From the NCBI RefSeq assembly GCF_030867145.1, contig NC_134443.1, positions 1,178,001 to 1,242,000 of the forward strand: a stretch of DNA of 64,000 bases. The letters are read 5' to 3'. The DNA comes from Opisthocomus hoazin (taxonomy: Eukaryota; Chordata; Aves; Opisthocomiformes; Opisthocomidae). Positions 12,080 to 23,800 of this stretch are shown here, one piece after another. The translations under genes were made by a program, and so were the position numbers. Position 1 is the stretch's first letter. Each line of letters begins with the position of its first letter. The notes under the pieces were generated by a model. It made no database searches. It saw nothing but the letters and a program-made list of their open reading frames with translations, and was not told the origin of the DNA.

Positions 12080-13554
12080 CTACCAGCTCGAGAACCAGCG
12101 TCGGAAGAAGCTGCCCAGTGCGGACGAGGGGTCGCTCAGGTTGGGAGCTCGGAGCTCGTCTTGCCGTGGCCACGTGCCCGCGAACTGCGCCAGCTCCCCT
12201 GGGAGAGCAGGGAGAGCTCGCTCTGGGGGTCCCGGCCCGCTCCCCACGCCCTCGTCAGCGCCCCACTCACGGTCATCCATGTTGACCACCTCCTCCCGGT
12301 AGTCCTTGCTCTGCCCGTCCTCCTTGGTGGTGGTGATGAAGGCCTGGTCCCCTCTCCGGCGCGTCACCGTCGTCTCCCGGCGGCCCTGGCTGTCCCGCAC
12401 GGTCCGGCGCTCCTCCACTGCCTGCGCAGAGCACCCAGCCCTGAGAGACGCTACCAGCCCGGGCCCCGTGCCCGTCCCCAGGTCACCCACAGCTGGGGAC
12501 ACTCACCCCGTCAGGGAGAGTCACTTTGGTGACGGAGACGCTCTGGAAATAAGAGCGGGACGCGGGCTCATCGGGTCTCAGGATGGTCCCCAACCCCGCG
12601 GAGGAGACCTGGGAGTCCAGGTCTGCAGGGGAAGACGTGAGATGGCGGCAGCAGCACGGGGACGCGGCGTGGGGAAGGCCCGAGACCCCGTGGCCACGCT
12701 CCTGGCACCCACCTTGGTCTTCCTTGAGGGCAGGAGGAGCCAGGCGATCATCTTCCAGCTGCAAGGCAAAGCCACGCGCCGGTGACGCGGCGGCAAAGCG
12801 CGGCACCGCGACGCCACGGCAAGGGCCACTGCGGCTGAGCCCGCACGAGGCAGAGCCCTCACCCACCCCCAGGAAGGGTCTCCAGGGTCGGGCCGGGTCT
12901 CCGGAGCCCTCGGGGCCTCCAGGGGCCGTGCTGGGATCGGGGCTGTCTGGTTGCTTCAGCATGGAGTCCCGCAGCGGCCGCCCCGCGCTGCTGCCCTCGC
13001 TGGGACCGGGCAAGGGGGGGTCTTGGGGGGGTGGGGAGGGGAAAGAGAACACCGGGTCAGGCCGGGAGCCCCGCGGGACCCCGCATCGCCCCCCCGCAGT
13101 GGGGGCGGCCCCTTCCCATCCCCACCGAAGGGCTGCGGGGGCCCGGCCCAGGCCCCCCCGAAGACCCCCAGGAGCTCGCCCACGTCCCGGAACAGCTCCT
13201 CGATGGCGCCCCGGGAGCCGCCGGGGCTGAAGCCGAAGTCGTGGGGGGGTCGCGCCGGGGTCGGGCCGGCCTCGTCGTCCTCCTCTTCCTCGTCCTCGTC
13301 CCACGCCGCGCCGCCGAAGAGCGGGTCCCGGGGCCTGCGGGAACCCGGGCCTGGAGCAACCGGGGGCCGGGCCGGGACCCCCGGCAGCCCCCCGGGGCCT
13401 GGGGTTGGGGAACCAGGCCGAGGCCTGCGCGGGCACGGCGGGGGTGGGGAGCCGGGCGGGGGTCCGCGCAGGCGGGGGGAGCAGGGCCGGGGTCACGGTA
13501 CCTGCACCGCCCCGGGAACCCGAAGAAGCCCCGAAACGCCTCGTAAAAACTCAT
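12080..13554 (-). CDS. HAX1: HAX1, HCLS1-associated protein X-1
   Basis: Mitochondrial anti-apoptotic protein that works with the proteases HTRA2/PARL and CLPB and binds cortactin/HCLS1. Coding exons in order: 13502-13554, 13126-13334, 12867-13021, 12713-12758, 12507-12622, 12271-12421, 12080-12198. These total 849 nt (282 residues plus stop; human has 279), with all phases consistent. The start MSFYEAFRGFFGFPG matches the family N-terminus. An acidic stretch (DEDEEEEDDE) follows, then PGPSEG and RPLRDSMLKQPDS. The best conserved part is SYFQSVSVTKVTLPDG plus VEERRTVRDSQGR. The C-terminus RRWFSSW replaces the human GRWFRSR. The exon 3 acceptor was set at 13021 because it alone gives the right phase and restores the LPGPSE segment. 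Exon 2 is GC-rich and diverged. Confidence 0.94.
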
Positions 13555-13880
13555 CGCTCTCCGCCGCCGCTCCGGGTCGCGCTGCCGTAAAGCGCCGGGA
13601 GCGCCGCGCAGCGCCGCAAAGCGCCGCCGGGTGTCGCGAAGCGCCTGGGCCCGGGGCGGAGCGGCGGGGCCTGCCCGGTCCGGGCCCGACCCCCACTTGT
13701 GGGGTCTCCCCGGTCCCGGCAGGGCCCCCCCGAGCGCTTCGCAGGCCGGAGCCGCCCCTGTGAGCGCCCCGGGCCCGGGGGCCTCGCCAGGCCCGTGAGG
13801 AGGGACTGGGGTGGGACACCGGGGGGGCCCCGACCCGGGGAAGGGCGAGGGGGAAAGGGGGGGGGGGGGGGGGGGGGCGC
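13340..13880 (-). promoter_or_regulatory. CpG-rich HAX1 promoter region with a G-run
   Basis: CpG-dense DNA without a TATA box around and upstream of the HAX1 start codon. A run of about 19 G lies at 13858-13877. The UBAP2L poly(A) signal is only about 550 bp upstream of the HAX1 start codon, so the HAX1 promoter occupies the whole gap between the two genes. Confidence 0.55.
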
Positions 13881-14098
13881 TGGACCTGCGCTGGGGTCCC
13901 GGCCCCGCAGGAGGGAAGAGGAAAAATCCACAGGGAAAAGAAAAATAAGAAAAAATAAGAAAAAAGCTGGGGAAGGGTCGGGAGGGGAAGGGGGAGCCCC
14001 TGCCCCCCCCCTCCCCAGCCCAGGACCTCCCCCCACTCGCCAAAAACGCGGACCCAGGCTGAGAAGGTATTAAAAAATACACAGAGCACGTTGCGAGC

Positions 14099-14104
14099 TT
14101 TATT
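14099..14104 (-). other. Poly(A) signal of UBAP2L
   Basis: AATAAA on the minus strand, about 780 bp past the UBAP2L stop codon. The 3' untranslated region between (14105-14886) has AT-rich blocks near 14340-14470 and a long A-run on plus (T-run in the transcript) at about 14660-14686. Confidence 0.65.
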
Positions 14105-14886
14105 CTGTTTAGTAAATCACCCGCCCCAGGGGGGTTCGGTCGGAGAGAGCGGCGTGAACTGAAAAATACAGGAGGGGGGCTGCATAGAAAAACCAAAAGA
14201 GATCCCCCCCAACCCCCAAAGCAGAGGATACTTACAGCGTGGGGGGGCTCAGAGAACGTAAAATAGAGGGGGAGTTCCTGGGGGGCTGCCCCGGGCCGGT
14301 GGCAGAGAGCAGCCGAGGAAATGAGAGGACTACAGGACGGCGTGGGGTTTTTGTTTTTATATACAAGACACATTTATCCATTAAATTTAGAACACGGTAC
14401 AAAAAAAAACCACTTCAACTAATTCATCTTACAATGCTGTTCATATCAATTACTGCTCTTATTCCTAATAATAAGGGGGTTTGCTGTAGGCGACTCGCGG
14501 CTTCCACTCCTTCGGATCCGAGAGGTTCCGGGGCAGCGGGAGGAAGGCGGGGGAAAGAGGGGAGAAAGGAGTAAAAACCAAAAAAAGGCCCCTACGGCAA
14601 ACGGTTCAGAATCTGAATGCAGAGAGAGAGGGGAAGGGGAAGAAAAATAAACAGGGGGAGAAAAAAAAAAAAAAAAAAAAAAAAAAGAAAAAATACAAAT
14701 TCTATATTACATACAACAGGAAAGGTGGCGGAAGCCGGACAAGGCAGAGCCGCTCTCGCCCTGCCCTGGCCGGGGCTGCGGGGCCCGGGCGCTGCCCCCG
14801 GCGCTCTCCTCGCCGGGCTCCGTCGGCGTCGGGTGCGGTGGGATTCTCTTCCGGAAGCGAGTGGGTGGGCGAGGGCCGGCCCGGGC

Positions 14887-17800
14887 TCAGTTGGTGCCCC
14901 AGCTGTAGCTGTTGTAGGCAGACTTGTTGGCCTGGGATTTCTGGGGGATGGAGCTGCCTTGGCTGCGCTGCCCAGAGCCGCTCTGCGGGAGGGGGTGAGA
15001 AGGAGAAGCGGGGGGTTATCGTGGGGGGGGGATTCCCGACCGGGGGAGCGATGCTGGCGTGGCCCCGGGTGCTGCGGGCTACGGCTCCTGGGCGCTCGCC
15101 GCAAGCTCCCGGGGGCTGCGGCCGGCGTCGAGTGGCCGTCTGCCGCCCCGGGACCCTCCCTCCGGCCCAGCTCCAGGCCGGGACCGCCAGCAGCGAGGGT
15201 GCGGGGGGCTGGCGGGGCAGGGAGGGGGCACGGGGGCGAGCGGGGGGTGTGTGTCTGCGCGCGCCGGTGTGTGTGTCTGCACATACTGACTGCGGGCCTC
15301 TCTCCTCGCCTGGCGGGGCCCCGGGGGGGGAGAAGGAAGGGGCTCCGTGAGCCTGGGGGGCCTTAGGGGCGGGGGGAGACCCCAGGGCAAGTGCAATGCA
15401 TTAGCAGAGAGGTTCATTACCTGGTCTTCCTGCTGGCGTTGGCAGCACAGTATCATCTGCAAATATGGAAGCTGTTGCAGTACCAGGATATGTAAAATAA
15501 AGGGACAAACTATGACAATAGAAATCCACGGTTAGACCTGAAAGCTACGGCGGGGTCGTGGCTGTGGCGGGTTAACCCCTTCGCTGCCGGCCTGCGGAGC
15601 CGCCTCTCCGAGGAAGGGGAGGGCGGGGGGGTACCAGGCATGTCTGCGTGAAGGGGCACTGCCCGACCGTACCTGGTACGGCCCGGCAGCGAGGGGGGGG
15701 CCGTGCCGAGTACCCCCCAGCGGAGCGCACCCCGGGCCTTCCTCACCTCCTCCTCTTATCGGCCCTGTGTGTATGTGCGGGTGTGAGCGTGTGCGTGTCG
15801 CCGCGTGTGTCCGCCGCAGGGCGTGAGGGAGGGGGGGGAGAGGGCGGCCGGGGGAGCGAGAGCCCTAGGAGGGAGCCCAGCGGGGGCCGGGGGGGCCGCT
15901 TACCTGCCCGTCCTGCTGCAGGTGGTGGTGGAGGATCTGCGAGTGGGGCTGCTGATGCGGGGTCAGGATGTGCATGAAAGGGGTCGGGGGGTACGCCGCT
16001 GCCGTCGCGGGGTTGATGGGGCCGCCGCTGCCCAGCGCCGAAGGCAGGTTGAAGGAGGCTGCCGGGGTTCCAGTGTGAAATCCCTGCTTCTCGAAGGATT
16101 GCTGAGGAGGAGATGCCAACGGCGGGGTGAGGGCCGGGAGCCGGGCAGCGCTCCCCTGCCCCTGCCCGGCAGCGCGCCCCTTCCCAGCTCAACACGTTGT
16201 GGGCCCGGGAGTCAGCGTGCGGTGCGGGGAGCGGACAGAGTCTCTGCCTACGGCTCCTTCTGGGCTTGGAATTGCTCTAGGTTGGGAAAAGCCGAGCGTT
16301 TCCCGTCTCCCTGGCTGGGTGCTCCAAGGGGAGGAGACCTCACTGCCCAGGGAGGCCGTCTCCGCGCTGCGCTTCCGCTCCCCAGCAAAGCGGCGCCTTC
16401 CCGGAGCACAGCCCAGACACTAACCTGAGTTTTGGAGTAGACAGAGCCCGAGATGTCCGGCACTCCTGTATTACTGGATGTCACGGATACGCCTGGGGAG
16501 AGGGAAAGGCGAGCCAGCGTCAGGCAGCAGCCACCGCTTCAGCAGCAGCCGCTGCCACCAACGCCAGCATCAGGTGGTGCAGAGCTCCAGAAGCCCGGCA
16601 GCCGGGTGAGGTTCGGAGACAGACGGCGTCCCAGGGAGCAGGGTCTCGGCAAGGCCAAGCTGCAGAGCGCCCGTATGAGCCTAAGTTCTTTTGTTCTGGA
16701 CACGAGCAGTTTCCGACTGCCTCCAGAAACAAACTGAGAGGCCTGCTGCCACCCAGAGAGACGCATGAAGAGCCCAGCTCTGAGCAGAGCTGGGGAATGC
16801 AGCAGACAGGCAAGGAAACAAACTCCCAGCGTGACACGGCAGCGAGAGCGGCCCGAGAGCTCCTCGGATGGAAACTGGGCAACGCGTGGGCTGGGCTGGC
16901 TGGCGCAAGGCCTGGAAGCAGCACACAACCCGCACGTGGCACTGGCTGTTCCCAAAAGGCAGTGGGGACAGGGGGAAGCCTCCGCTGTCACTTCAGGCCC
17001 AGGAAACGTGTTGAAGTGAAAGAGGTTTGAAAGACTCCGTACCAGGTGACCTGAAGTGACTTTGCAAAGAGAAAATAGTGTCTCAAAGAGCTCTAACGTA
17101 GTGAAAAAATGGCCCAACAGGAACTGTAAGGCTGCAAGAGGGACCCAAATGCAGGCCCTCTAAGTCACCCAGACATTAATCAATGAAACCCAGTACCGAG
17201 ACAAGGGGCAGGTTCACGACCTTCTTGCATCTTTGAATCAAGAAGGACACTTCTCTAGAAAGCGTACAGCTGCCAGACACAGGAGTCAAACAAGCTCCCA
17301 GGCTTAAATCTGGAATAGTTATTGTTCTAGCGATCATACACAGGCAGTAAAAAGAAAAAAAACCACAAAACAAAGCCCAAACAATTCAGCTTAAGCTCTC
17401 CGACGCGAGCCCAAGGCCTCAGCCACCTGACCACTGGGCACAGAGGAGGGCGCGAAGTGCTCTGTGCTCCTCAAACCCGCTCTGGACCTGGATGTAGAAC
17501 AAGCTTGGGCCTTTCCAAGGGGAATCAAATGACCTGCAAGTGGCACCGTGGCCATTTTCCTCCCTTCCTGCTGGAGCAGCATGACCGCCGTCCCCTTAGA
17601 CCACCAGTGAGACCGTGAACGAGCCCCGCCACCGTCAGTCACTGCTGCTGAGCAGGACGCTCTGTCGGGTCTCTTACCGGTGCTGTATCCATGAGAGCCA
17701 TAGCCACTGGGCTGCTGAAAAGGGGTTGCTGATGCATTGACGCTGACATTCACACCATGCTGCTTGGAAGAGGTAGGAGCAACCTACGGAAAGCAGCAGA

Positions 17801-20800
17801 GTGAGGAGAGGCTTCGCTGCGCGGCCCTCCCGCCCGAATCCCACGCCTCGCCTCTGGGAAACTCACAGGGAACACGGCGGGCCCGTACTGGAAGGTGCTG
17901 GGGAGCCCTGGTACCCCTGTGTAGTACGGCAGACTGGTGTAACTGTAGCCAGGAGGCAGCGCTGGGTTCAGGAACGTCTGCTGCGTGGTGTGGTGAGTCT
18001 GCGTCTGGCTCTGCTGAGGCTGGGCCAAAGTCGTTGCCGGCGCAGGGGAAGAGGCATCGCCTCGGCCAAATTTTGTTAAGTCACCTGGAACGCAGGAGAT
18101 GGAAGGAGACTGAAGAACAGATGCACCAAATCCCAGCCCGCTGTAGCTCAGCCCCGAGGTGACCCAGTGATCGCCAGTGACTTGAATCAACCCCCCTCCC
18201 ACAGCTGCTGAGGACTGCGGCCCTCGCAAGCCCTCAAACCCTCGCACGCCAATAAGACCAAGCTGTTCATTGCTCTCCTCATCCCTGAGAAAAGGACTTC
18301 AGAGGGGAAGGGAAACCCGCAGTGCTGCGCTGCCTGACGTCAGCCTACGATCCAGCACTGGATGAACCTGCTGCTGGCCGCCCAACGCTCTGCCTAGGGC
18401 CTCTCCGAGCATCGGCAGCAGGCACAACCTGACTCCCTGCAGAGCCAGACCCGAGGCCAGGGAGGCAGCCCAGGGGCCCTGTCCTGCCGGCAAACAGCTC
18501 CTCGTTGAAGAGCAGACTCAAATATATTCCAGCTGAGGATGCAGGAACGGCCCCTTTTTACAGCAGGGCTCACGCCTCCCTCTCTCTTGCCAGCAGCACC
18601 GAATCGAACGCTGCTGCAGAGGCGAGGAGCCTGCAGAGAGCACTCGGAAGTCTCGCTTCCTCTCTTCCTCGGCTGGGCACCGCGCGAGGGCTCTGCTGCA
18701 GGGCTCCAGGAAGCTCCCTTTGCTGCTCTCGACAAGCACCTGCTTGGTTCTTCCACGCAAACGCTCTCCCTGTTCAGAGCTCACACCGTGAGCCAGGGAA
18801 TTTCTCAGTGCTGCTCCAGCTCACAAGCGAGTTCAGGATAGCCACAAATATTAATTAGCACTGATGTTAACTTGGCAAGGTACGCGTGCAGCAGTGCCGC
18901 ACTCTGAGCTTGGGACTGCAGCCTCAGCGTGCCAGGCAAAAGCACTTCTGCACAAAGCAGGGGAGAAGAGGTGCCGGAAAAAAGAGCAATCCACAAAGGT
19001 ACAACAACTCCTAAAGCACCTGAAAGTTCAGCACAACTGCTGCCCACTAATAAATGCACCGACCAAGGTCAGCGAGAGATCAGCCACTCGCTGGGCACTG
19101 GTTTGAATTCGACAGGTCCTAATGCCCCGGTTTCTTCGTCCATGAGACTGTCACATAGACATACGCTTAATTTCTCCAGATGTTGTGTTTCTTCATATTT
19201 TTACTCAAAGTGCTTGAGAAGCACTGCTTAACCCCTGCCTCACCACCACCTGAAAAGCAGTTCCCCAGTTTTACACTCCACAGATTCTGTCAGCTCCTTC
19301 TCGCCCCCTTCCCAAACGCCGCATCGACTCCTACTTGTCCACACCTTCCTGGCAACATGCCTCGATCAGATTTTTCCCCTCAAAGGGAAGTCAAGATTCT
19401 AGCTGCTGAGAAACACGCTCCTGACCAAAGGCAGTGCAGGAGGCCTGTGCTGGCGTAGCTCCAGCGGACAAGGAAACTAAGCAAGCGGCAGCACAAACAC
19501 CCGATATCACACGCAGCCAGAGCAGTCGCCTTCCTTACCAGAGTACGGATTGCTGCTCAGGCTGCCATCTCTTCCAGTCAGCGGGGTGGTGGGCGTAGGG
19601 AATGGGATACTGTAGTAATCCTGCAGGATGCAAACAAAAAGAGCAGCAGTTTTATGAGCTCTGTCCAAAGATGCAAACCAATATCTTTCGGAAAAGAGGA
19701 ATCCCTTTGCTCTGCCCTAGTGAGGCCCCGTCTGCAGTGCTGGGTCCAGTGCTCGGCTCCCCAGTTCAAGAAAGATGAGGAGCTACTAGAGAGAGTCCAG
19801 CGGAGGGCTGCGAGGATGAGGAGGGGACTGGAGCATCTCTCCTGCGAGGAGAGGCTGAGGGAGCTGGGCTTGTTCAGCCTGGAGAAGAGAAGGCTGCGAG
19901 GGGACCTTCGAAATGCTGATCAGTATCTGGGGGGGGGGGGGTCAGGAGGACGGGGCCAGGCTCTTTGCAGTGGTGCCCAGCGACAGGACAAGGGGCAACG
20001 GGCACAAATGGAAGCAGAGGGAGCTCCAGCTGAACCCGAGGAAGAACTTCTTCCCTCTGAGGGTGACAGAGCCCTGGCCCAGGCTGCCCAGGGAGGCTGT
20101 GGGGTCTCCTTCTCTGGAGATATTCCAACCCCCCTGGCCGCGGTGCTGTGCAGCCTGCTCTGGGTGACCCTGCTTGGGCAGGGGGTTGGGCTGGGTGACC
20201 CACAGAGGGCCCATCCAACCCCACACATTCTGCGATTCTGTGAATTTCTGGACTGCAGCTGCTAGGTATGTTGGAGCATTGCAGCTCAATCAGCCACATC
20301 AAGGCTGACCACGGCCTACAGCAACCCCAGTTTTCTGTAGCATGCACCGTCCCCCTCATCAGGCTATCAGAAGAACCAGATAAGGTCTACTGGTATGCAG
20401 TCCATAAACCGCCTGGACTTTCCCCCTCCACTTCACAATGCAACGGGCACTAAACAAAAACTATTTGCATAAAAGTCTTTAGTCACTGCTGATTTCCAAG
20501 ATCAGAGGCAAGTATCTACAGCAGCTCATCATTGTCAGGCAAAACAGCTCTGCCTGCCGCAGCTCTCATGTTCCCTACCCCCACCATCGATGCCGCTGCC
20601 TGAATAACTAGTGCTCCTCACTCCCCAAGCGCAAGGGAGCGACTAACGAACTCCACGCTCCTGCCACGGAGGGGTACATCCCTTTAGCAGCCTGCTTTGC
20701 CAGCCCTTCAGGACCACCTCGCAGCGTGACCTGCCTGCACCCCCGAAGCACGCGGCACCAGCGAGCGGTCACACCAGCGGAAGCGGTGCGTCCGTGTCAG

Positions 20801-23800
20801 TCTTCAGTACTCACCAATGGGAATCTCGTCTGAAGCATTTGCAAGTCATCATATCCATACACCTGTGGCTAGAAAAAGAGCAGGAGGTAATGTTAGGGAC
20901 ACAGACTGGGTAAAGGCACTTACTTAATTTTAGATTGAACATTTAGATAAACGTGAGATAAAGCCCGAAGCAGACGATCAAAGGCCACGCAGTTACCTAG
21001 GCGCACTACCACAAGACTGACGCTGCCAGGACTGTTTTTACGAGCTGCTCAAACGAAGAGTGAGCATCAACACAGAGCACCACTGCTCCAGACCACAAAG
21101 GCACTTGACAGTTTTCCGCTAGAAATTATTCCAACACCAAAATCTGTCCTCACCTTCCGAAGAGGGCTGCGACATGCCACTAGACTTTGTGGCAGTCGCC
21201 ACCCTTGTTCTGCCTGCCTGCCCTTTGCCATACCATGCTGCTAATACCAGCCCCACACTTTCACGATGTGTGCTCCAACCAACAACTGTTGCTCCCCAAA
21301 GGTTGGGAAGGCTGTAGGGAAAGGGCAGAAAGAACCTGCTCTGGGGTGACCAGAATTACAGACATTTACCCCCAGGGGCACACGGATTTCCTCTGCTACT
21401 GTTTTATGGATAACAGCAGGTCCCCACTCCGCTCATCCAAGTCAGTCCTGCCGGGCCGGTGATACAGTTTCTGGTTTCTCTACTACACTACATCCCTTCC
21501 TGTGAGCTGAAGACAGAGCTGGCAGGGACCTACTGGCACGACACAACTGCAAAGAGTCCATTGTCCCACTCACCGGATAGGCGTGTAGCAACCCTGGAGC
21601 CATGATGTACGGATTAGGCAACAACGGTGGCACTCCAGGAGGGAGATTGGGAGGGGCTTTTCCTGAAGAAGGAAGAGAAAGGAAAAGTTCCACGGTGAAG
21701 CAAACAGCAGAAGCTGCCTCTCTTAGCCCCCACACTCCTGTTTAGCAGTACCCAGGCAAGTACCTGATGTTGTTGCAACGGAGCTGCGAGTTGAGGCCGT
21801 CACTGTGGAGTTGCTGCTGAGGCTGAGGCCCAGGCTGCTGACACTGCTGAGACTGGATGAAACGCTCACGACTGGCGGGGCGGCCGACACGGTGCTGGAG
21901 GAGGTGGAGAAAGTGCTAGCAGAAGAATGGAGACTCGCTTCACTCTCCACACTGGTGTGCTAGGGAAAGAAGGGGAGAGAGTTAAGAGTCACAGAACAGA
22001 ATCGTAGAATCATTAAGGCTGGAAAAGACCTCTAAGATCATCAAGTCCAGCAGTCACCCCAACACTGTGAAGCCTGCTAAACCACGTCCTGAAGTGCCAC
22101 ATCTACCCGTTTTTTGAACCCGTCCAGGGATGGGGACTCCCCCACTGCCCTGGGCAGCCTGGTCCAACGCCTGACCGCTCTTGCAGTAAAGAAATTTTTC
22201 CTAATATCCAATCTAAAAGGGGAGCAGCAGATGTAACTGAGCACAGAAACATTGCAGGACACTGTCTACGTAAAATACTGTGCAGCTCTGCACCCGGATG
22301 TTCTCGAGAGCCTGCAATGAACTCAGCTGCTGCAGGCTACAAAGAAACCTGCTTTGCATCTGGCCAAAGTCCAAAGCCCTGATAGCAGCCAAGCCCCAAC
22401 GCTTCCAAACCTCTCGTGCGGCTGTGTCCCAACATGTCTGTCTGCTGAGAGAAGCAGGGCTGAACACCGCATCTGCAGTAGGGAGATTTATTCTGCTGCA
22501 GGAGCCAACACCCAGGAACTCTGTACTGCGGGAGCTCCAGCATCACATACGTTTGAACAGTGACACTCCATCAGCTACCAGCTTGCTCTGATCTCTGGTT
22601 GCAACTCCGCAGCACTTTCACGAGCTGCTACAGGCTCAAGAGAAGCCACTGTTCTGTCTGAAACGGGCAGGGTGTCAAAAGCCTCAAGCCAGAGGTGTGC
22701 AGTGTTCTGGACATAAACCTATGCCCTCTCTCCACAGAACATCCAAATCCAGCGGGACAACCAGCAGCCTGGCAGCTTCTGTCACAACCGCAGACCCCGC
22801 CGGCCACACACCCAAGGTCGGGCACACCAGCAGATCTCTCCAAGCTGAGAAGGAATCGGGGTGCACAGCACTAGGGCACACCTAGACTCACCAGAAGAGT
22901 TGACGTTGATGTTCGCCCGGAGGATGTGGATGAGGACAGACTGTTCTGCTGGGTGGGTAACGTACTGCGGAGGGAGGAATAAAAGGTTGTCAGGCCAAGG
23001 AGCGAGAGTCACCATCAGCAGCACCAGGCCAGATCCCATTCCCCATCTACTCGGATGGGATGAGGCGTCTCGGTCTCCCCCACTGCACCAGACAGACTTT
23101 GACGTCTGCTATAGATCCTGACTTCTAGTTCCGCTTCTCTAGAAACCCACCCACCACACTTGCTCACCTGCTGAGTTGGGCGGTGGTCGTACTGGGGAGC
23201 TCCTCACTGTGGCTCAGGCTGCTCAGAGCTGTTGAGTGTTGGCTGGCTGTCGTCAGCAAGGACGACGCAGACACCCCATCGTTGAGAGGTGTGATACTGG
23301 GAGCGGAGGGGGAATCGGATTTCACTGCGGGGCCTGTAGCACCTGCGAACAAAAGCTTTGGGTTAGGGGCAGCTACCAGCAGCTCCTGGAGCGCAGCTCA
23401 GCAGTGAGGATCTGTAAAGGCTCAGCAAGAGGAGCAGGGAGATCTGGGGCTTCCCTCACTGCTGCCAACCACATTGAGACAGCGTGACTGTGTTCTCTGT
23501 CTCACTTCACCCCAACACTGCCACTGGCTCTGCAAAGAGGTTTGAGACCTCCAGACAAGGTGCCTTTCACAACCAAATCAGAGTAAATTCTTGTCATCAG
23601 GGAGCGACTCATCAAGGATCTCATGGATCCATCAGCAGAAAGCCAAATATTTCAAGGCAAACAGATAATGTGAGTGGCAGCAATTAGTCCAGCAGGGAAA
23701 GGACTTGCAGTTAGCACAGATAAAGCTTTTCACCCAAAGCAAAGAATACAAGCAGTACAAGCTTCAGGACACCCACCGTACCGACCAACTCTTACCTTCA

